9,872 nt of DNA from RGIG5579 sp045580105 (GTDB taxonomy: Bacteria; Bacillota; Clostridia; Oscillospirales; SIG627): assembly GCA_045580105.1 (NCBI GenBank), contig JAZNNH010000072.1, positions 1-9,872 of the forward strand, in the 5' to 3' direction. A program made the translations under genes and the position numbers. Below the pieces are notes generated by a model, which was not told the origin of the DNA, ran no database searches, and saw nothing but the letters and a program-made list of their open reading frames with translations. Shown piece by piece: positions 5,805-9,872 of this stretch (position 1 is its first letter; every line of letters starts with the position of its first letter).

Positions 5805-7493
5805 GTGAATAACGGCAATTTGAATCACAAAGAAATTGACGAACGCAGCAATATTCGCTGGACGATGGTGTTTTATGACAGTTTGTTTTATCTTTTCTGC
5901 TGGTTTGTTGTATTTGTTCTTCATCCATCCATCAGCCAAGCTCTACCTGCGGCAACCAACCTATTCTATTTTTTGGTTGGCTATATTCTGTTTTTCGGAT
6001 TTCGGTTTCTTTTAAAAAGCTATAAGCGCATCTTGCGTTACGGAAAAATCCACGCTTTTTCCAGAGAACTGCTTTCCGGTATTCTCGGATCGGCTATTTA
6101 TCTTTCAATCGGTATTTTGTTAAGTAAGTTCTTTTACGTTGCTGAAGTTCCGATCACAACGCTTGGAATTTTTGTCACGGCTTATATCGTTATCAGCATC
6201 CTGTCTCGATTTGTTTATTTGTACCTTTATCGTTTTGCGCAAGGCGATTCGTCTTTGGCACGTTTTGTGCGGCTTGTCCTCAAAACCTTTGTCCTCGTCG
6301 ATTTTGATTCGGATAAACTGGGCGCAACCTTAACTTTTTCGGGTAAGACCGAAACGCAACAGGCGCCTATCAACGAGCTGCAAAACATTGCGGAACAGTT
6401 TTCCATTCACGGACAAGTGGTAAGTATTACACAAATAAATAAGGGTTATATCAATCGCACCTATCGCGTAGAAACACGTTCGGATTCCGGTCACGTTCAT
6501 AAATATACCATGCAGAGAATCAATACCAACGTGTTTCCTGATGTCGATGTGCTCATGGACAATTTTAAGCTCACGTCTTCACATCTGCATGATCGGCTGT
6601 TTTTACCCGGCCATAGAAAAAAGGGCTCGATCCAGACAATCCGTCCTACCAGAGACGGTCGTTCGTATTTTCGGGATTCTTCCGGTTGCTGGCGAATGCT
6701 TACGTATTTTGAAGACGTTTATTCTTTGGATATTCCCGACAGTCCCGAAACCTTTTATCAGGCAGGCATCTCCTTTGGATTGTTTTTGAAAGAAATGTCC
6801 GATTTGGATGTCAATGATTTTAAGGAAGTCATCCCGAATTTCCATCATACCCTCAGCCGTTACCGTGATTTGGAAGATGCCATCAAGAAGGATGCAAAAG
6901 GGCGCGTAAAGACCGTTCAACCGGAGATTGATTTTATTCGCGCGCGAGCTGATCGCTTTGATATTATTAGTACTGCTCTTGAAGGTGGAAAAATTCCGAC
7001 CAGGATTTGTCACAATGATTGTAATTTGAATAACATTCTGTTTGATAATGAAACCCATTTGCCGGTGGCAATCATTGATTTGGACACCGTCATGCCCTCA
7101 TCCCCCCTTTATGACTTTGGCGACAGTATGCGCATTGGAACCAATACGGCAAATGACGATGAAAAGGATTTGAGTAAGGTTTCCTGCGATTTGCATTTGT
7201 TTCGACAGTACGCAAGAGGATATTTGGAATCGTGCGGCGACGTTTTGGTTCCGGAAGAACTTGAACTTTTGCCGTATGCAGCGCTCATTGTTACGGCGGA
7301 AGACGGCATCCGTTTTCTGATGGATTATATCAACGGGGATACCTATTATAACATTTACTATCCCGGTCAAAACCTTGACCGTTCCCGAACGCAGTTGAAA
7401 TTGCTTTCGGATATGGAAAAGAAATTCCCGGAAATGAAAAAGATTTTGCAAGAAATTTATGATGAGCTGCATCTTCAGGTGCAGATTCCCTAA
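5805..7493 (+). CDS. Membrane-anchored NahK-like sugar 1-kinase (CapD-like N-terminus fused to APH-family kinase)
   Basis: 562 aa, two parts. Residues 1-145 carry four hydrophobic helices (about 22-39, 52-70, 93-111 and 117-140) with a basic stretch YKRILRYGKIHAF at 73-85, the layout seen at the N-terminus of CapD/EpsC-type polysaccharide enzymes; the Rossmann domain that normally follows is absent. After a linker, residues about 195-555 form an APH/choline-kinase-fold domain closest, by recall, to N-acetylhexosamine 1-kinase (NahK, about 360 aa). Visible features: the nucleotide-loop region NKGYINRTYRVE, catalytic loop HND at 403-405 with N409/N410, metal-binding IDLDTVMP (424-431, D425 and D427), YDFGDSMR, and the C-terminal NLDRSRTQLKL. 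It probably phosphorylates a free amino sugar at C1, on the cytoplasmic face of the membrane. The start is GTG at 5805, preceded by TGGAGG (5793-5798), 6 nt away. The next gene encodes the matching uridylyltransferase. The sugar cannot be read from sequence. Confidence 0.85.
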   Translation: MNNGNLNHKEIDERSNIRWTMVFYDSLFYLFCWFVVFVLHPSISQALPAATNLFYFLVGYILFFGFRFLLKSYKRILRYGKIHAFSRELLSGILGSAIYLSIGILLSKFFYVAEVPITTLGIFVTAYIVISILSRFVYLYLYRFAQGDSSLARFVRLVLKTFVLVDFDSDKLGATLTFSGKTETQQAPINELQNIAEQFSIHGQVVSITQINKGYINRTYRVETRSDSGHVHKYTMQRINTNVFPDVDVLMDNFKLTSSHLHDRLFLPGHRKKGSIQTIRPTRDGRSYFRDSSGCWRMLTYFEDVYSLDIPDSPETFYQAGISFGLFLKEMSDLDVNDFKEVIPNFHHTLSRYRDLEDAIKKDAKGRVKTVQPEIDFIRARADRFDIISTALEGGKIPTRICHNDCNLNNILFDNETHLPVAIIDLDTVMPSSPLYDFGDSMRIGTNTANDDEKDLSKVSCDLHLFRQYARGYLESCGDVLVPEELELLPYAALIVTAEDGIRFLMDYINGDTYYNIYYPGQNLDRSRTQLKLLSDMEKKFPEMKKILQEIYDELHLQVQIP

Positions 7494-7521
7494 CACATAA
7501 AATAAAAAACGGAGTGACAGG

Positions 7522-8274
7522 ATGAAAGCAATCAGAGCCATTGTGCCGGCAGCGGGAAAGGGCAAACGTCTGCAGAAAATCAGCGGTGATCTACCCAAGG
7601 CAATGTTTTGTGTCGGAAACAGACCGATGCTTGAGATCGTTCTTGAAAACATTGGCTTTGTGGACGAGAGCGACATCTATATCGTTGTTGGCTGCGGGAA
7701 AGAAAAAATCCTTGAACATTTCGGTGCGTGTTATCAGTACGTGGAACAAAAGCAGCAGCTGGGAACCGGTCACGCTGTGATGGAGTGCCGAGAATCGTTT
7801 CAGGATTTTGACGGAAACGTTCTGATTACCTTTGGCGATATGCCTCTGTTTCGTCGGGAAGAAATGGAAAAAATGTGTCGTCAGCACGAAGAGAGCGGAG
7901 CGGACTGTACCTTGATGACGGCAGAAAACCCTGATTTAACACTTTGGGCTCGTATTGTCCGCGATGGAAAAGGCGATTTTTCCGCGATTGTTGAGGGGAA
8001 AGATTGTACTCCCGAACAGGCGCAAATCAAAGAGCTCTTTTCCGGTGTTATGGTGTTTAACAACAAATCTCTGTTTGAGATTCTCCCGCTTGTCGGATGC
8101 GCCAACGTGCAGAAAGAGTATTACCTTACGGAAGTGCCGGAACTGATGGTCCGCCACGGCATGAAGGTCGAAACCTATTTTACACCCGACGGCGAAGATC
8201 TTCGCGGCATCAATACTCCGGAAGATTTGACGGTTTGCGAAGCCATTCTTTCCAAACGCTATCAATTTGCATAA
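7522..8274 (+). CDS. GlmU-like sugar-1-phosphate uridylyltransferase (pyrophosphorylase domain only)
   Basis: 250 aa, a single nucleotidyltransferase (GT-A-like) domain. Its closest pattern is the N-terminal half of GlmU, which makes UDP-GlcNAc from UTP and GlcNAc-1-P; the left-handed beta-helix acetyltransferase half is absent. Conserved positions: AAGKGKR with R16, K26 in DLPK, the uracil-binding run Q76-X2-QLGTGHA, metal aspartate D106 in FGDMPL, E158 in IVEGKD, KEYYLTE at 198-204, and N231 in RGIN. Two positions that touch the sugar in E. coli GlmU differ: Gly140 of GYGR is A143 here (LWAR), and Asn169 is F173. A sugar other than GlcNAc-1-P is therefore possible. The start follows CGGAG (7510-7514), 7 nt before the ATG, and lies 28 nt after the kinase, so the two are co-transcribed. 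The pair resembles the AmgK/MurU logic of amino-sugar salvage. Confidence 0.88.
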   Translation: MKAIRAIVPAAGKGKRLQKISGDLPKAMFCVGNRPMLEIVLENIGFVDESDIYIVVGCGKEKILEHFGACYQYVEQKQQLGTGHAVMECRESFQDFDGNVLITFGDMPLFRREEMEKMCRQHEESGADCTLMTAENPDLTLWARIVRDGKGDFSAIVEGKDCTPEQAQIKELFSGVMVFNNKSLFEILPLVGCANVQKEYYLTEVPELMVRHGMKVETYFTPDGEDLRGINTPEDLTVCEAILSKRYQFA

Positions 8275-8276
8275 CC

Positions 8277-8318
8277 AAAAAAGGAACTGTGATCGATGCG
8301 AGCACGGTTCCTTTTTTT
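8277..8318 (+). terminator. Intrinsic terminator of the kinase/uridylyltransferase operon
   Basis: A long stem pairs AAAAAAGGAACTGTG (8277-8291) with CACGGTTCCTTTTTT (8303-8317), with one G-U pair. An inner extension is TCG/CGA after an A-G mismatch. A run of seven T follows the GC-rich part. It begins 3 nt after the stop codon. Confidence 0.92.
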
Positions 8319-8333
8319 GATCGTTCAAAAGGA

Positions 8334-8350
8334 TTGTGAATTATTCACAA
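8334..8350. promoter_or_regulatory. Palindrome TTGTGAA-TTA-TTCACAA upstream of pyrC
   Basis: A perfect 7-bp inverted repeat with a 3-nt spacer, about 75 nt before the pyrC -35 box. It resembles the redox-sensor Rex operator (TTGTGAA-N4-TTCACAA) but is one base short in the spacer. Its right half also matches the DnaA-box consensus TTATNCACA (8341-8349). No coding sequence surrounds it. Function unproven. Confidence 0.4.
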
Positions 8351-8400
8351 ATTTTGCCCGATTACTCTTGAAAAATACTACTGATTTTCTTTGGGAATAT

Positions 8401-8415
8401 CGCCTAAACCAGGCG
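8401..8415. repeat. Small inverted repeat just upstream of the pyrC promoter
   Basis: CGCCT (8401-8405) and AGGCG (8411-8415) form a perfect 5-bp inverted repeat around AAACC, ending 9 nt before the -35 box. It may be an operator half-site pair or chance. There is no U tract, so it is not a terminator. Confidence 0.25.
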
Positions 8416-8424
8416 CAAAAACTG

Positions 8425-8453
8425 TTGACAAAGAGCACTAAAAGTTGTATAAT
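8425..8453 (+). promoter_or_regulatory. Perfect consensus SigA promoter of the pyr operon
   Basis: TTGACA (8425-8430), a 17-nt spacer and TATAAT (8448-8453) match the consensus at all twelve positions. The transcript should start near 8460, giving a leader of about 77 nt. I see no PyrR-binding loop or attenuator hairpin in the leader, so any control is likely at initiation or by an unrecognised means. Confidence 0.92.
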
Positions 8454-8536
8454 CTATAAAATTGTAGTAATGCGTTTTGGTATTGCTCTTCACGATCCAA
8501 ATTAGAACAGAAAAAGTTGTTTGAAAGGAGTTCTTT

Positions 8537-9775
8537 ATGAAACAAGAAAACGGATTCGGAAAATTGAAATTCGTCAGTGCTCCTTCTACTTGTTTGGATA
8601 ATCTTGATCTTCCTGCTCAGACTATGAAATCTCTGGGCTCTCTTGCTGTCTTTCCCGGCTTTTGCGATGTGCATGTGCATTTTCGCGAGCCGGGTTTTTC
8701 TTATAAGGAGACCATCGCATCCGGAAGCCGTGCTTCCGCCCGAGGCGGGTACACCGGTGTTTGCACGATGCCCAATCTCAATCCCGTTCCCGATACGCTC
8801 GAGCATTTAAAGCTCCAATTGAATTTGATAGAAAAGGATGCCTGCATCCGTGTTATCCCCTATGGCTCCATTACGGTTGGTCAAAAGGGGGAAGAGCTTT
8901 CCGAAATGGAAAGAATGGCACCATATGTCATCGCTTTTTCCGACGACGGACGTGGGGTTCAAAGCGACGATATGATGCGACAGGCGATGATCAAGGCAAA
9001 AAGCTTGGGTAAAATGATCGTGGCGCATTGCGAAGTCAACGACCTGCTGTTCGGCGGCTATATTCACGACGGCGTCTACGCTCGTGAGCACGGGCACAAG
9101 GGCATTTGCAGTGCCAGTGAATACGAACAGATCCGACGCGATCTGAAACTGGTCAGTGACCTTGACTGTTCTTATCACGTCTGTCATATTTCCACGAAAG
9201 AAAGCGTTGCCCTGATTCGTGAGGCAAAAAAAGCGGGACTTGATGTCAGCTGTGAAACCGGTCCCCATTATCTGATTTTAGACGAAAACGATCTGAGGGA
9301 AGAGGGAAGATTCAAGATGAATCCTCCGCTTCGTTCCCGTGAAGATCGAGAAGCCCTTTTAGAGGGAATTGCGGATGGCACCATTGATATGATTGCCACC
9401 GATCACGCTCCCCATTCCGCTGAGGAAAAATCAAAAGGGCTGGCAGGAAGTGCATTTGGAATCGTCGGCATTGAAACTGCGTTTCCTTTGCTTTACACCC
9501 ACTTGGTGAAAACCGGATTCCTTTCTTTGGAAAAATTGGTCGATCTGATCTCGCTCAATCCCCGCAAACGCTTTCAGATTCCCTTGGAGGGCGGCGTTAC
9601 AGTTTGGGATTTGGAACAAGAAGTGGTCATTGACCCAAACGATTTTCTGTCGGCAGGAAAAGCAACGCCTTTTGAGTCGGAGCACGTCTTTGGCTCTTGC
9701 GTTCTGACTGTTTGGAACGACAAGATCGTGTATCAAGATCAAAAATCATTGTCAACAATAGTTGGAGGAAGATAA
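8537..9775 (+). CDS. pyrC: Dihydroorotase
   Basis: 412 aa amidohydrolase that interconverts N-carbamoyl-L-aspartate and L-dihydroorotate, the third step of de novo pyrimidine synthesis, in the cytoplasm. Visible residues: metal ligands H46 and H48 in DVHVHFREPG with R50 for substrate, H164 (AHCE), H217 (CHIST), substrate loop NPPLR (262-266), and catalytic D289 in ATDHAPH. The bridging ligand appears to be D136 in FSDDGRGVQ, as in Bacillus-type enzymes, rather than a carboxylated lysine. The N-terminal segment before the HxH motif is about ten residues shorter than in B. subtilis PyrC, and its usual first beta-strand pattern is hard to see. AAAGGAG (8524-8530) sits 6 nt before the ATG. It is the first gene of an operon; the ribosome binding site of carB lies within its last codons. 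Confidence 0.96.
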   Translation: MKQENGFGKLKFVSAPSTCLDNLDLPAQTMKSLGSLAVFPGFCDVHVHFREPGFSYKETIASGSRASARGGYTGVCTMPNLNPVPDTLEHLKLQLNLIEKDACIRVIPYGSITVGQKGEELSEMERMAPYVIAFSDDGRGVQSDDMMRQAMIKAKSLGKMIVAHCEVNDLLFGGYIHDGVYAREHGHKGICSASEYEQIRRDLKLVSDLDCSYHVCHISTKESVALIREAKKAGLDVSCETGPHYLILDENDLREEGRFKMNPPLRSREDREALLEGIADGTIDMIATDHAPHSAEEKSKGLAGSAFGIVGIETAFPLLYTHLVKTGFLSLEKLVDLISLNPRKRFQIPLEGGVTVWDLEQEVVIDPNDFLSAGKATPFESEHVFGSCVLTVWNDKIVYQDQKSLSTIVGGR

Positions 9776-9777
9776 AA

Positions 9778-9872
9778 ATGGCAAAACGTAAGGATCTGAA
9801 AAAAATTCTGATTATCGGTTCCGGCCCGATTGTGATCGGACAAGCGGCCGAATTTGACTACGCAGGAACGCA
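9778..9872 (+). CDS. carB: Carbamoyl-phosphate synthase large subunit, N-terminal fragment cut by the window edge
   Basis: The first 31 codons are present and the gene runs out of the window. The start MAKRKDLKKILIIGSGPIVI followed by GQAAEFDYAGT is the characteristic opening of CarB, whose first ATP-grasp half begins with this glycine-rich strand. CarB joins bicarbonate, ammonia from the CarA glutaminase, and two ATP to make carbamoyl phosphate for pyrimidines and arginine. GGAGGAA (9764-9770) lies 7 nt before the ATG, inside the end of pyrC, and only two bases separate the genes. The glutaminase subunit gene carA is not between pyrC and carB and may lie downstream or elsewhere. Confidence 0.93.
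   Translation, partial: MAKRKDLKKILIIGSGPIVIGQAAEFDYAGT

Noticed and set aside
5696..5812. A 38-codon reading frame in the leader of the kinase gene, overlapping its start
   Set aside because: No ribosome binding site before its ATG and no leader-peptide features. The strong TGGAGG serves the GTG at 5805.
8470..8505. An 11-codon leader peptide before pyrC
   Set aside because: No ribosome binding site and no attenuator hairpin follow it.
8454..8536. PyrR-dependent attenuator or reiterative-transcription control of pyrC
   Set aside because: No PyrR anti-antiterminator loop or terminator is seen in the leader, and the likely start region has only two consecutive T, too few for U stuttering.

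Overview
The window looks like chromosomal DNA from a low-to-mid GC Gram-positive bacterium, most likely an uncultured member of the Clostridia. Support for this: consensus SigA-type promoters (TTGACA/TATAAT with 17-nt spacers), strong AGGAG-type ribosome binding sites, a dihydroorotase of the Bacillus class, a membrane-bound XRE regulator, and U-rich intrinsic terminators. No tRNA, rRNA, CRISPR array, transposase or phage gene was recognised. The taxon call is inference.

Region 1 (1-4080, + strand): after the tail of an upstream transcript (terminator at 72-100) and a near-perfect promoter (150-178) comes a tight four-gene unit. It contains tdh (threonine dehydrogenase), kbl (2-amino-3-ketobutyrate CoA ligase), a UPF0126/TRIC-type membrane protein and a LysR-type regulator, and it closes with a strong, probably bidirectional terminator. 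Tdh and Kbl convert threonine to glycine plus acetyl-CoA. The membrane protein belongs to a family (PF03458) for which glycine transport has been proposed, so the unit reads as a threonine-to-glycine module with its own transporter and regulator.

Region 2 (4089-5458, - strand): a PAP2-superfamily membrane protein whose catalytic motifs C1 and C2 are altered, and upstream of it an XRE-family regulator with four predicted membrane helices.

Region 3 (5459-8318, + strand): a 346-nt divergent intergenic region carries promoters for both directions and a repeated TGTTGCAA motif. It is followed by a two-gene operon. The first gene encodes an unusual fusion: a four-helix membrane domain resembling the N-terminus of CapD/EpsC-type polysaccharide enzymes, joined to a kinase domain resembling N-acetylhexosamine 1-kinase (NahK). 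The second encodes a GlmU-like uridylyltransferase without the acetyltransferase domain. Together they could turn a free amino sugar into a UDP-sugar at the membrane. This is the most interesting part of the window.

Region 4 (8319-9872, + strand): a 218-nt intergenic stretch with a Rex-like palindrome and a perfect consensus promoter, then pyrC (dihydroorotase) and the first 31 codons of carB. This is the start of a pyrimidine biosynthesis operon in which carA does not lie between the two genes.
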